64,000 nucleotides of DNA from Adenanthera pavonina (Eukaryota; Streptophyta; Magnoliopsida; Fabales; Fabaceae): assembly GCA_026686845.1 (NCBI GenBank), contig JAIVEN010000013.1:3492001-3556000 (forward strand). The letters are read 5' to 3'. Below, piece after piece: positions 24,552-36,984 of the stretch. Each line of letters starts with the position of its first letter. Position 1 is the stretch's first letter. The notes below the pieces were generated by a model. That model searched no databases. It was given only the letters and a program-made list of their open reading frames with translations, and had not been told where the DNA came from. Position numbers and translations under genes: made by a program.

Positions 24552-27500
24552 TTAACGGTTCAACTCATCAACATCAATTCGAAAAACAAAATCTTCACCT
24601 TCTAACTCTTCATGAAGTAGATTAAGAGATGACGATTCAAACCTCTTGACAGGTATATCCTCATATGATGATCTTCGTCCCTGAAAAAGTGCAGCTACCG
24701 GAGGTCAAATAGATACACAGAACAGTGAGTACACGTATATAAATCACAATCCTGACCACACTCTTATGCATAACCACACTTCAAACCAGAAACAGAATAA
24801 AATCAAATTAGAGGAGTTCAACCCTCATATTGACATTCTAATAATTAATTCATGGGTACTCAGTGGTAAACTCTTTGAAATGTATCATAAGAGTAAGAAA
24901 ATGATATATACTCTGGGATTGCAAAAAGAAGTCACCATATGCATTTTTAACTCTCTTTTATGAGAAGACATTCTTAAATGGAAAGGTGATTTTTTTCACA
25001 CATCTTCCCATTATGAGGAAATGTAAGTGAGCTTATATAGACTAACCTTCTTCAAAACGTAGACAAAATAATGAAAAGTTTCACCAAACGTGGTCCACTC
25101 AACAGACCAGAGAAAATCTGGAGCATTAAATATAGGACGCCTAAAATGAGGCTGTCATCATGGATTTAAGTTATATCAGAATCACAGAGAAACTCGTTAG
25201 AAAGGACACGAGAACATGACAGTTCAAACTTTAAACCTGGCCAAAAGTTATCGAGATAAATATGCCATCTGGTTTCAATACCCTGTGAACACCTTTCAGC
25301 ATGGCCAGAACCCTGGATAGAGTTTCAGGCTTCGGATTCCATGGGTCACCACTGTCCACGAACAATACATCCTTCAAAAAGATAACATGTGCATATTGAC
25401 TGTTGAAGCCCCGAATCAGTTATGAAGATATCATATTTCATCAAGTTAGTATATCAAATCAAAATTCTACTGAAGGTCAAAGGAACATAATTTGAATTAG
25501 TTTTACCATCGTTCCTTTCTCAATAACTACATCAAAACATTCATCACCAAACGGCAGCTCCAGCATGTCTGCTTGCAGCACTTTTATGTCTAATCAAAGA
25601 AATGACAATAGTAAAACACATTCAAATTTCAGATAGAATGAACTCCATTCCTATAGTTGTTATGTCGATCTCCATTAAAAAATAAGCAAAGCAAATAGCA
25701 TGAAATACTTGATGTTGTTGAAATTTGTTGTTAGCAGAACTCAAGGCTTGAAGGAAAATACATTCCAACCCAATGTATCTTTCCTTTATTTATAATATTC
25801 TGAAAACAGAGAACAACTACAAGATAAACTTATCTGAATTCTATCTTAAGGTTGCAACCAGATTATAATACTAAGAGCTAGCTAGAATCACACACTCACA
25901 GATAATCCTTTTTAACACCCCTCACTTTGTAAGACAATCCTACAATAATTGATAGGTCTTTCAAGTTTCAACACTCCCCCTCAACTTCAAGTTCAAACTT
26001 CAATTTGTTACAAACAAAGCCAACCTGAAGAGTAAATCAGATCCAGACTTAGATGCCGCAACTCAAAGGCTCACATTCACATACTTAACTATCTATTCAA
26101 GAACAACTTCTACAACTCCCAGAATTCATTGACTTACTTTTCATTTTCAACACCCTTGACATTCTCTCACAGCTGCTCTCTTTGGCCATATTGTCTAACA
26201 TAACAACAATTCCCAGAAGTATTTAATCAACAAAATCTTACAAGTAAATCAAGAATTCAACTCCATTCAATCACACTAAGTCAGCATATGGACAAAAAAA
26301 TTGAATATCCCTCACTTCAACCTCTGCCAAGAAGATTGATTTTATTTTTCAAGAATATTCTATCCGGTAGTGATGAAGCACCTATAGCCAACTGAAAAAC
26401 TTATAAAACAGTCTGAGTCCACGTCTTTACAAATGAATCTTTAGGTTTCAAATTTGTACCAAGGTCAATTATCCACTTCTCATAGCTCCTGATTGGGAGC
26501 AAATTTGTTCAATAAGAACTTGAAATCCAGATTATGACAGAAGCGCAAATCAGAATTAGTTGGACAGTTGGATATGTATCTTGATTCACAAGTAAAAGGG
26601 TTCTGATAGAAGCCCATATGAATCTGAGATTCCAGATGGTGTTCTGAGTGAATAGGGAACTAACCTTTGAATCCCCGGGAAAATAACCGTTTCTGCGTCT
26701 TCTCCACTACAACAGATGAGAGGTCAATGCATGTTATGTTAGTTACCCCATCCTTATACAACTCTTCACACATCTGCGAATTTCCACATCCAAGCTCCAG
26801 GACCTACATGATTGCCATATTCCATCAAGAGAGGACAAAGGGCCAAGCAACACAAGCAATATTATACCTAAACAATGGAACTGGGCTCATTTATAAAATT
26901 AATAAACCCCACTATTATATTGCACATAGTAAGGCAATAGTTCATCCCATCCAAAAACCCTAATGATGAGCTCAAATCAATGAATGAACAAAGAAAAACA
27001 AACCTTTAGAAAATTTCCAGGTCAGGGAAATGACAGGAACAACAGACAAGAAAAGAAAAAGCTGTCTCCTCATAGTTCATATTCATTTACTCTCTAATTT
27101 CTCTCATCCTGATTTTTGATCTGAATAATCATCTCTGTTCATATCTTGAAGAATACCTGAGCCCCCCCCCCCCCACTACAAAACAACCAAAAGACAACCA
27201 CTTTGCTTTACAGCAGTAATGTCTTGATGAACAAAACTAAATGAGGAGAGTGAAATGAGTGATCATTATGTGTGAAGCAAAAATTCCACCAGGTGAACAC
27301 AAGGCTAGAGAGAAACATTGAGCGAGAAAAACTTTGAGTTGGTTTACAACACTTTTGAAAATTGAACAGTGCTATTGACGACTAAAATCAATTGGCATAT
27401 CTCATTATGACAACGAATCTCTTTTAAAAATAATTCAATACATATACGAATTTCAGCACTTCATGACCAAAGCCTCCCAAAACAAGCATCACATTATTCT

Positions 27501-29319
27501 GATGGCTTAATGTTTAGTTAAATTAAGAATCAATTTTTAAGGTCATTATACAAAACTTTAATATTAATTGTGATTTGCGAATGGTTTAGCTAATATTGTT
27601 CTATTTACTTTCACAATTTGCAAACTACTACTTATAGTTTTACTCCTTATTCAAAAACAGGTCCTTTGGCAAGTTAAATCCATCCAAAATACACATTGAG
27701 CATTATCTTTCCAACAAAAGGCCTTTAAGTGAGAATATATGGGTAATGTAAAATTTTAAACAGCTTATGATTTATTAAGTCCTGAAAAATTATGTTTTAT
27801 AAACAACAACAAAATCATATCACCTAACAGGAACCATGAGAAACCCCGGGTGCATGGAATGATTATGTAACTAATTACATGAAATTATAACTTCTTTCAT
27901 AAGCAGCACCGTTGACATTCTCTCAGCTGCTCTCTTTTGCCATATTGTCTAACACAACAACTCCCAGAAGTATTTGATCAACGAAAACTTAGAAGTAAAT
28001 CAAGATTTCAACTCCACTCAATTACAACAAGTCAGGATATGCACAAAAAAATTGAATATCCCTCACTTCAACCTCTGCAAAAAGATTGATTTTATTTTTT
28101 CTAGAAGAATATTCTATACGGTAGTGATGAAGTACCGATAGCCAACTGAAAAACTTATAAAACAATCTGAGTCCATGTCCATACAAATGATCCTTCAGGT
28201 TTTAAATTTGTACAAGGGCCAATCATCCACTCATCATAGCTCCTGTTTGGGAGCAAATTAATCCAATAAAAATTTGATATCCAGACTAAGACAGAATCGC
28301 AAATTAAAACTACTCAGATTGTTGGATATGAATGTCAGTTCTCAAGTAAAAGAAAGGCTTCTGATAGAATCCCATATGCATGTAGGATTCCAGATTGAGC
28401 CCTGAAAGATTAAGTTTTATAAACAACAACAACAAATCAGATCACCTGATAGGAACCAAAAGATGAAACCCCGGGATGAAAGCATGACTTATTTCTCAAT
28501 GAATCAAATAATGAGGTATATTAGATTTAGTATCTTCAGAATAGAGGAAGAGTTTCTGGTAAAAACCTGAAAGTATATCAAGAAGTTATCATATGTTGAT
28601 AATGATAGAGAAACAAAGATGAGAAGCAGGCCAATAGCTTGTAGCAGATTACCAGTATATGATTAATGGTATACTTCAGGCACTTGTATTCTCACCCCAT
28701 TAACTATTTTTCTTGTATAGTCCTCCCTTTTTCCCCCTTTATTCATGTCCTATTTTACAAAAAAGCAAGCTAGCTTGATTTCATTCAAGATCCAATTTTC
28801 ATAGAAAAATAATGGTTCAATCTCCGTTAAAAAATTTCACTCTCCAAGACAGAAGCTTTATTTTCAGTCATGCACTCATACTCCTTAATTTTTATCTAGT
28901 TTCTTGTTTGTTTAGCGCGTTCTTTATTATTTATAATTGGGGCAAAAGGATTTGTCAGTTACCGGAAATATCAAGCTTACAAGTACTAAATTTAATACAA
29001 ATATGTACTATGAAGCAGTGCAATAGGCATAACTAATGAGAGAAAAAGGGAATTACAGAGGAATGGGAAGTAACGTAGGCTTGAATAAGGTGTCGAAAAT
29101 GGGAATAATCCTTGAGCCACTCATACTGCTCCTCTTTGGAGAATCTCTCATCCCTAATAAATGCACAATAATATCAAGAAGCATAAAACGATGTTAAATT
29201 CATCGGTAAACCAAAGTTAAGAACTAAAGTGAAGTTTGTTACCAATAGCGAGGATCCAGGTACGCCAGAGCAGTTGACGGCTCTGGCTGCGTCACATTTG
29301 GACTCTCGCTTGTGCCCAT
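24552..29319 (-). CDS. METTL13/EEF1AKMT4-like SAM-dependent methyltransferase (7 exons, 254 aa)
   Basis: Exons in coding order: 29319-29243, 29153-29057, 26803-26665, 25589-25507, 25371-25237, 25151-25047 and 24680-24552. They sum to 255 codons with all phases matching. The class I methyltransferase core is clear: the SAM-binding motif VLELGCGNSQ starts at residue 59, the following acidic loop is ITCIDLSS, and motif IV lies in FDVVIEKGTMDVLFVD. DPWNPKPETLSRVL and RVLKPDGIFISITFG follow. The N-terminal ALAYLDPRYWDERF and EWLKDYSHF are typical of this family. Relatives methylate lysines of elongation factor 1A in animals and yeast; the plant substrate is inference. Exon 3 is isolated by long introns filled with repeats. 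No damage is seen. Confidence 0.93.
25716..25973 (-). mobile_element. LTR fragment with polypurine tract, in methyltransferase intron 3
   Basis: Read on the minus strand, a G-rich polypurine tract (about 25990-25974) is followed by TGTTGAAAC..., and about 258 bp later the sequence ends ...TTTCAACA. This is the layout of a retrotransposon 3' LTR with its polypurine tract. The internal region appears truncated or unrecognisable to the right. Confidence 0.5.
26152..26639. repeat. intronic direct repeat, copy 1 (methyltransferase intron 3)
   Basis: About 490 bp that reappear, diverged, at 27907-28396 in the same orientation. Shared landmarks include a TTGACATTCTCTC start, the TATCCCTCACTTCAACCTCT block and a GATTCCAGAT end. 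No coding content. Confidence 0.85.
27160..27175. repeat. poly-C tract
   Basis: A run of about 14 C residues in methyltransferase intron 2. It may be a length-variable site. Confidence 0.9.
27907..28396. repeat. intronic direct repeat, copy 2 (methyltransferase intron 2)
   Basis: Diverged second copy of the 26152-26639 repeat. A second, shorter pair (about 27780-27850 and 28397-28475, both ending in an AAACCCCGGG block) lies in the same intron, suggesting a composite transposon-derived unit. Confidence 0.85.
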
Positions 29320-31310
29320 TGAGGCTTCGCTCGGGCTTCTCGGGTTTCCCCGTTGTTCTCTCTGGCGGAAGCCAGAAAGCCAACCAATTAATTTGGTAAT
29401 GTCAAAATAAAAATGTTAATTACTACTATATAATATTTTTTGTTATTATTATTTGATAATAATTTTATTATTTTTAAATAAACATATGATATTTTATTTT
29501 AATTTTTATTTATTTCTATTATATGCATCAAACAAACAAATTTTATTTGTGAGCATTGTAAAAATTGGGGGTCCGGAAATATGTTGTTCTCCAATAGTTT
29601 TACTTTTATTCAAAAAGTCATATGCATTAATAACAAGAAGTCTAGGTCTGACAATCGAAGACTTGTCTAGATTTGAAAGATGTAAGATACTTCGTTAAAA
29701 AATAAAAAACCGTAGAGGTTACCAACATTTTTGTGTTATACAATAGAAGAGAATATATATATATATAACTTGATTTTATATTAAATAGTAAATAGTTATA
29801 CTTATCTATTCTTTACTTTTGACAAACAGTAACATGTTTGGATAGCCCACCAAAAATCTCACTTATGAGGCGCTTATTATGCTGAGCTATGTTAGTAACT
29901 TTTGGTAAGGAATTTGACCCATTGAAAACTTATTTGTTCTTTTTTGCTAAGAAAGTTTGTTCATGTTTTAAGGGAAACCAATAAATGTACGAATTTTCTT
30001 GTTAAATTTACGCATGCATTTGACATGCACTTCTTGACTTTCACTGTCTCTCTTATTGGTTGTAAACGGTTAATGGAGTTTGATTCGCAGAGAACTTACG
30101 TCTTGATCTTATCCATAGCTTTTTACTTTTAAGAAAAATATTGAAAACTTATTTGACATATGTACTTTGACTATAATTCATGTGTCGAGCTCTCCGACAA
30201 TTAATTGGTTGAATTTACAGAACATTTTATTCATAATTAATTTGTCTGTTTAAAAATTTTAACATAAAGCTGTTGTCTGGTTGGTCTTGTTATGTTTTTC
30301 TGACTTTTTTCTCTTCGGCCTTTAGGCGCCCATCTATGTTATCCAAAAAGAAAATTTTATAATAAATTATGGTATGTTTGGATTAGATTATGTATAAGTG
30401 AATATGAAAAAAATAAATTATATCAAAAGTGATTTATATTTGGATATTTTTACCTTATAAGTGATTTTGAGAAAAAAAAAAGTGATTAGATACTGAGGTT
30501 TAAGTAATTATTAGATGAATAATAAAATAAAATAAAATAAATAATTATGAAAAAATAAATGATTATTATTAGCTGAAAAAATTAACTTCATCCATAAATA
30601 TTTATTTAAAGTATAACTATTTATTAAAAAACTGTTTCCAATTGCTAATTCCACTACTTATATATCCCATCAGTACTTACTTTTGTTATCCAATTGTCAC
30701 TAGATGGAGATTGATTTATAAGTACGCGCATGTCGGCGCCACTTCATGTCTTGATTTCTTAGCATCTTCTAACTAACGTCAAGGTAAACATCTTCATGTC
30801 TGCGATCGGTACTGTCTCTTTCTTTCTTTTCTAAGCACATAATTACGTTGTCACATTTTAAGTAAATCACCAGTAACTCATACCTTAAAATGTATGCATG
30901 AATTATCTTCATCTTCTTGTTTCCTGCATGCTATGATGGCTGGCTTGTTTGGAATTATCCTTTTCACTCACAGATTGAAGTTAGATATACTGTGATTAAT
31001 TAATTATCTAATAAACGAACGTCTGAGATTTCTTCATAAAAATTATTTATATCACTGTTGGTTACTTTGTGGTCAGAATCTTCATCTTGTTGTTTCCTGA
31101 ATTGAAATATTCTGTATTTTTCTTCGTAATTTCCAGTCCTTTGCTGAAGAAGCTTGTGTCTCTCGAGCTTATTTTGTTTGCTTGTTGCTTTCGGGAAAAT
31201 GTTGCTTTCCACGAAACACTTAAAGAATAGAGATAATTCTTGAGGGAGAAGAGTCATTACTCATTACTTCCCGCGTATTCCTTTTCATTTCCAAAATCCT
31301 CATTTTTTTT
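29320..31310. other. intergenic region between two divergent genes
   Basis: This is the shared upstream region of the methyltransferase (minus) and UPF0496 (plus) genes. It is AT-rich with an (AT)n run near 29755-29766 and no supported ORF. A GTTTGGAT-type sequence at about 30370 resembles the ends of some plant MITEs, but no matching partner was found. Confidence 0.4.
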
Positions 31311-31552
31311 CATGCGTGCAAGCAAGCGACTCTCAAATCTAAACCCGCCGGCCGCCCCATTGCTTGCCCCTTAACAGTTCTAATTACCTTTAAGTTTCTG
31401 AGTCAATCTTTCGCATCAAGTTCTTCAGCTTGCTTTGTCTTACTTTCCCTATTTTAGAAACCGAAAGCCCACCGACTCGCTTCAACGATTTTCTTTGTCA
31501 TCTTCATCCCAGAGTACAATTTGTCCTCCTCATCATCAATCGTTTTCAAGAG

Positions 31553-31900
31553 GTTCGAGCTTTTAAATTTCTCTCTCGATCTGCTTCTTTCAGTTTGTTC
31601 ATTTCATTCCCGATTGTTCTTGTGCTTGTTTATGATGATTTGATTGGCATGATAGCATTAATTGATTTAGTCCAAATAGGGTGTTCTTACCTTCATACTT
31701 GCTTGGTTAAGACTTAAGGCTCCTTCTCCATTCGTCAGATTTCTCTGATTATTCTCAGGAAACTGTACCCTAAAATTGGGTTTTTTGCGTTAATAATCGG
31801 ACGTGAGAAAACTTGGTGAAATTCATTTCATTCATCTGATAAAGTGGTTCTGAATTCTGAATTAATTCTGATTCTGCTCTCTTTTTTTAATTATTATCAG
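31553..31900 (+). other. probable 5' UTR intron of the UPF0496 gene
   Basis: A donor (AAGAG|GTTCGAG) and an acceptor (TTATTATCAG|ATTTC) bracket 348 bp that end 19 bases before the start codon. The preceding sequence (from about 31320) would be the non-coding first exon. This is inference from splice consensus only. Confidence 0.4.
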
Positions 31901-31919
31901 ATTTCAATTCATTGAAGCA

Positions 31920-33044
31920 ATGGGAAGCAATATGAGCAGAAAGATGCCTGAATCGTCGTCTACTATTATTGACATCAGTACTGAAATGCAATACGCAACT
32001 GAGTTGAGCTCTTACGAAGCTGCCTGCAAGCTAGATGCTGATTTGCAGTCCTTTGACACCACCCTGCAAGCTAGAACAAATCATGTTATAAATAATCTTG
32101 CGGAAGGTGTGGAACTCCGATCCCTTTCTTTTGATTCTCTTAAACAAATCACAGAATGCCTTCTGGAGATGAATCAGGAAGTTGTGAAAGTCATATTGAA
32201 CTGCAAGAAAGATATATGGAAAAGCCAAGAACTCTTTGAGCTGGTTGAGGAGTACTTTGAGAATAGCTTGCAAACTTTGGATTTCTGTACTGCATTGGAG
32301 AAGTGCCTCCAGCGAGCTCGGGACAGCCAATTGCTTATTCTTGTGGCCCTTCAACAGTTTGAAGAGGAGACCAAGTTGCCTGGAAACTGTTATGAGAGGA
32401 CATTGCACGAACTGAAGAATTTCAAGGCAGCTGGTGACCCTTTCACTGAAGAGTTCTACCAAATCTTTCAGTCTGTTTATAAGCAACAGATACTTATGCT
32501 TGAGAAGTTGCAACTCCGAAAACACAGGCTTGATAAGAAACTCAAACATGTTCATACTTGGAGGAAGGTCACAGGGATGATATTTGTGGCTACATTTGCT
32601 GCTGTTTTGATTTGCTCAGTTGTAGCAGCAGCCATTGCTGCTCCACATGTTGCAGCTGCGCTGGCTGCTGCTTCTTCCATCCCAATTGGGGCAATGGGAA
32701 AGTGGATAGACTCACTGTGGAGGAACTATGAAAATGTCCTGAAAGGTCAGAAGGAAGTGATTAGCTCGATGCAAGCTGGTACCTATGTTGCTATAAAGGA
32801 TCTGGATAACATTCGGCTTCTCATCGATCGGTTGGAGATTGGGATTGAGTCCTTAATTCAGAATGCAGAGTTTGCCATTGAAATGGAATCTGTGATGGTA
32901 GCCATGAATGAGATCAAGAAGAAGCTGGGTGTGTTTATGAAGAATGTAGAGGACTTGGGAGTCCAAGCTGATACTTGTAGCCGTGACATTAGGAAGGCAA
33001 GGACTGTGGTTCTGCAAAGAATCATAAAGCATCCTCTCAACTAA
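31920..33044 (+). CDS. UPF0496 family (DUF677) protein, 374 aa
   Basis: An uninterrupted reading frame from an ATG that follows a probable 5' UTR intron. The protein is largely helical with coiled-coil-like segments around residues 70-210 and 290-340. A single strongly hydrophobic, Ala-rich stretch (about residues 217-252) suggests a membrane anchor or hairpin. N-terminal SSYEAACKLDADLQSFDTTLQ and the CTALEKCLQRARDSQ region are typical of the Arabidopsis At4g34320-type UPF0496 group. The family has no firmly established biochemical function. Length is normal and no damage is seen. The upstream neighbour, transcribed divergently, is the methyltransferase; a young Gypsy element sits 0.9 kb downstream. 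Confidence 0.92.
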   Translation: MGSNMSRKMPESSSTIIDISTEMQYATELSSYEAACKLDADLQSFDTTLQARTNHVINNLAEGVELRSLSFDSLKQITECLLEMNQEVVKVILNCKKDIWKSQELFELVEEYFENSLQTLDFCTALEKCLQRARDSQLLILVALQQFEEETKLPGNCYERTLHELKNFKAAGDPFTEEFYQIFQSVYKQQILMLEKLQLRKHRLDKKLKHVHTWRKVTGMIFVATFAAVLICSVVAAAIAAPHVAAALAAASSIPIGAMGKWIDSLWRNYENVLKGQKEVISSMQAGTYVAIKDLDNIRLLIDRLEIGIESLIQNAEFAIEMESVMVAMNEIKKKLGVFMKNVEDLGVQADTCSRDIRKARTVVLQRIIKHPLN

Positions 33045-33931
33045 AGACTACCTTCTGTTTGTTCTGAAATTAATCATTAGAAACATTAGCTCCTATTTGT
33101 ATTTAAGTCCTTGATGTCAACATATCTTAGATCTGCAGACACTAGGAGTTCACGTTTGAGATAATAAAATCACACGCTGAATTTGATTCATTCTGTTATT
33201 AGTTGAGTCAGCTGAAATTTTGTTATCGTTGTCAACCAACAGTGTACTGATTTAAATATTTATTGAAGGATTATGATTTTGGTTTTTGTTTTTAATTCTT
33301 GCCTGCTAGAGGTGAACCTCCTTTCTGACTCTTGCATCTTGTTTCATCGGTTGAGGATAGAGATTTTAAATATTTAGTAGCAGGGAAATCTAATTGTTCA
33401 TCTTGATGTTTAAGTTCTAACGTGGAATGTTATTAATGTTGTGACCATATTTGTATATGTCTTCCTTTTGCTTAGAAATGATTCCGCTGCTTCTGTGATC
33501 GTGATAAGAAAAGGCTTTTTTTTTTTTAATTCTTTTTTTTTTTTTGGGTTTCCGTTTATTTAGTATCTTGATCCCAAAGTTTCCTTATTATTTTAGCTTG
33601 TTTCGTTAATTTTGCTTCTAGTCTTTTGACTTCTGAGTGTATTAATTAAGACATATCTATTATCTAACAATATTATTCCGGTATCCCACCTTTCTGCTAA
33701 TTTGTTAGACAAAGTTGACAGTTTAAAACGTACTACACAAATTACAAGTCAAATATTAATTTCGCATGTAATAAATTTAAGGTCAAATTGAAGTTATAGA
33801 AAAACTTAAAAGGATCAAAATATTAATTTGAAAAAAATTTACATTTTTATATCCATAATTTCATTCAATTCTCAATTTGATTCTTATAGCTTAAAATTTA
33901 TAATTAAGTCTTTATAATTTAATTCTTATTA
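33045..33931. other. 3' UTR and flank of the UPF0496 gene
   Basis: Non-coding and T-rich, with poly-T runs near 33520-33545. It ends at the GTTAT target duplication of the Gypsy element. Confidence 0.5.
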
Positions 33932-33936
33932 GTTAT

Positions 33937-34484
33937 TGTTCCGTCTAAAAGATAATCTTTTGTCTCAGAGAGAATATTTCGTCTAAAGACCGAGAATCTA
34001 TTCCACCTTCTTTTTTTCAGTGTCCCCCGTTTACATTTATCTTTTTTCCTTTTATTCACCATCTCTTGACCGTTAAGATGTAACCGTCTTCTCCCTATAA
34101 TCCCTAATTTATTGGGATATTTCATAAATTGCCATTATGGAGTATCACGCTCTTTTAGTGTGATCCCTGATTTTTCGCCCTGCAGTTATGATTCTGTGAC
34201 TGTTATGATCTCATAACTGTTATTCCTAGCCGGGTGTTTTTGAGATAAAACAGCTTTCGTAGAGAAACCCGTATATGACCGAGATATTGTTCAGTCGGAC
34301 GATCATTTGGCCATACAATTACTCGGCCTTATCATTCGATAACCGATGTGTTACTCGGTTCGTAGCGCTTAAGCTCGGCCTCCGAATTATAGCTCGGTGT
34401 ATATGAGCCCGGAAGGCGAGGCTTCAAAAGAGCGTATATCCACCTCGGACTTGTAACCTCGGCACGTTCATTTCGATACGTACA
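33937..34484 (-). repeat. complete LTR (3' LTR by element orientation)
   Basis: 548 bp, bounded TGTTCCG...GTACA on the plus strand. The left flank is GTTAT. The right side abuts the polypurine-like tract (minus-strand G run at about 34485-34496). Confidence 0.92.
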
Positions 34485-34958
34485 CTAGCCCCCCAAGCCT
34501 CGAGTCCAATCTGGATGAGAGGGTTCTGAATTGTGTGGTCGGCTAACAACTGGCTTTTTGAATTTAAATCGCTTCAGTTCCTTAGGGATTCCAGAACCTT
34601 CCCATAGGCTCTTTGACGTTTTAATTTTCAAAACGGTAATGCGCTTACACGTACAGCCGCGTGCAGCGTCATTTAATGCTGCGTCTTTTCGTCAGCCAAA
34701 TCACGTTACCCAATGGTGACGATTGGCTCCCCCAAAATCATGATTATTTTGCTCGTTTTCGAGGAGAAGGATACATATTGGACTTGGGTGCTCATCCTCT
34801 TATTTCATCCTACCTCTGCTTTTCATCTTCTTTGAATCTCTTCGTCGTCTTTGACCTCCTTTTCCTTGCCCCTTCCGTCATTTTTCCAGGTACGCCCTCT
34901 TCTGTGTTCTCCCCTTTTCTCAAGTACTTCACATTATTCTATACTTTTCCCATTCACC

Positions 34959-36892
34959 ATGAGTTCAAACCGTGGATCCGAGGCATCGGCTGGGTCGTCC
35001 TCTCCTCAAATCCTGATAGAGAGAGAAGTTCTGGGCATCGGAGAAGAACTTTCACCATCAAACTCTCCCGTCCCCAGCACAGAATTAAATTTTCATCCGG
35101 CCGACTTTCCAACCGAAAGGGAGGCTTCATCTTCGGCTATGGCAGTGCAAATGGCCGTTCAAAACCCCCGAAAGGTTATTCCTAGAGTTCAGAGAGATCC
35201 AGTTCCTGACATTCGGCTTCCGGGATATTATTGGGTAAAGGGAGAAGTTGGATCTTATCACTCTAAATTTCGGACTGCTGAATCGATCATAGAAATGAGG
35301 AAATCCATCCCTCTGTCTAGCAGACAAATTGAGGAGGTTGTGGTTGCCGAGCCGTGTACAGAAGATGAGCATGTTTTTATGTCGGCACAACGAGGGCAAA
35401 CACATTTTACTTATATGTATAAAACATTATTTGAGTCACTGGGAGTTGGCCTTCCTTTCTCGGAGTTTGAATGCGCTGTTTTAAGGGCGTTGAACGTAGC
35501 TCCGACTCAGCTTCATCCCAACAGCTGGGCGTTTTTAAAGGCTTTCGAAGTCCTGTGCAGAAAACTGAACATGACACCGACTGCTCCCAAATTTCTCTAC
35601 TTCTACCAGATCCGATTTGGAAATAAGATCGGCTGGATTTCTCTCAGTGGTATGAATAAAAAGGGAATAATCGGTCCATATACCTCATCCTACAAAGACT
35701 TCAAAGGAAGTTTATTTAAGGTGCGCCCAGCCGAGGGATACTCAGACATGTTCTTTGATGAGAGAGGACGACCCAGATTTCCTTTTTATTGGACTCGGAC
35801 TCCTATTAAGTTCCAGTCCTGGAGTTACGAGGATATGTCGGCATCCGAAAAGGAGGATGTCGGCCAGTTAAATAAATTACCTCGTCCTCTAAACTGTAAA
35901 ATATTACTTAGGCTCCCCTACTCTTCAACCCCTAATAAAGATTTTACACGTGAGTGCTGATTTTTCTTTTCCTTATGCAACCATACTTACTTCAGCTTCT
36001 AATATATGCTTTCTATTTTGCAGTGGTGATGGGGAAATTTAACTGGCGTTCGATAAAACACATGGCCCCATCATCTGGACCAAGTGCCGAGAAGTTGCAG
36101 GCTCACCTGGATAAAGAAGAGAGAGGTCGCGCTGAAGTAATAGCAACAGCTGAGGTTGTTGAGATTCCCTCCTCTTCACGAAGCCCCCCAAGCAAACGTG
36201 CTCGACTTCTGACCACCGATGAGGAGCCTGTATCTTCAGCTCACCAATCTCCTCTGCCTTCTCCTGTTAGACGCTCGCCTTCAGGCATTGATCCAAACAC
36301 TGCCAAACTTTTCACGAGTAGCGTCCAGGGAATCGGTGACAAAGAGACCTTGCAGCGATTGGGTCCCAAAGCTATTTTGGAATCCATGTCGGCTATGGCC
36401 TCGTTTTGTCGGGAGGAGTTTGAGGAAAGCAATCGCCGTCTAGAGGCTGCTAAGGTCGAGCTTCTGGAAGTAACCAACGCGAAGGACAAGGCTTCCTCGG
36501 AGCTTGCCGAAGCTTTAAAGTCTCAAGCAGCTCTTCTTCGGCAGGTAGAAGAATTAAAAGGGTCCCTCGATGCTGCCGAGATGAAAGTGCAAGGGGTTGA
36601 AAAGGAGCGAGATGCCCTGACGACTGAGGTTGCTTGGGCAAAGAGCGTTGAAGCCGAATCCTCGGCCCTTGCTGCTAATTTGCAGAAAGATTTGGAACAA
36701 GCCAAGAATAAACAGGCCGAGCTTGAGGCTGACGTTCAGGAAGCCGTGCAACAAATAATGAAGGAGCACGTAGAGGGCTTTCATAAAGCGCTTCGTCAGG
36801 TGCATCTTTTCATGCCGAAAATTGAGCTCTCGGCATTTGATGTAAATAAAGACGTCAAAGATGGTATGCTTGTGGATGAGGAAGAATTGTAG
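34959..36892 (+). CDS. intact antisense ORF of the Tat element (spliced, 619 aa)
   Basis: Starts at ATG 34959. A 74-bp intron (35950-36023; GTGAGT...TTTTGCAG) joins exon 34959-35949 to 36024-36892 in frame, giving 620 codons with no internal stop. The first half has a globular region (RLPGYYWVKGEVGSY, then GVGLPFSEFECAVLRALNV and KFLYFYQIRFGNKIGW). It matches the plant 'putative transposon protein' type found as an extra ORF in Tat-lineage elements. The second half (about residues 440-580) is a long Ala/Glu/Lys-rich coiled coil with an acidic tail. Its function is unknown in the literature as I recall it. It is the only undamaged gene in the element. It runs antisense to the LTRs and downstream of U3-proximal sequence on the opposite strand. 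Confidence 0.75.
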
Positions 36893-36984
36893 GATATTCC
36901 TACAGCTTCGGACCGCCCATCTCCTTGACTGTCTATTTTTTTCCATACTTGGATGTATTGTTCAAACTTATTTCTAAGCAATGA

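Noticed and set aside
30366..30720. Possible MITE starting at a GTTTGGAT motif
   Set aside because: No matching inverted terminus or target duplication could be found by eye.
31000..31257. 85-codon minus-strand ORF
   Set aside because: Lies in the divergent promoter region and shows no family features.
32031..32555. 174-codon minus-strand ORF
   Set aside because: It is antisense to the well-supported UPF0496 gene and has no features of its own.
35127..35405. 92-codon minus-strand ORF
   Set aside because: Lies entirely antisense to the long intact ORF at 34959-36892.
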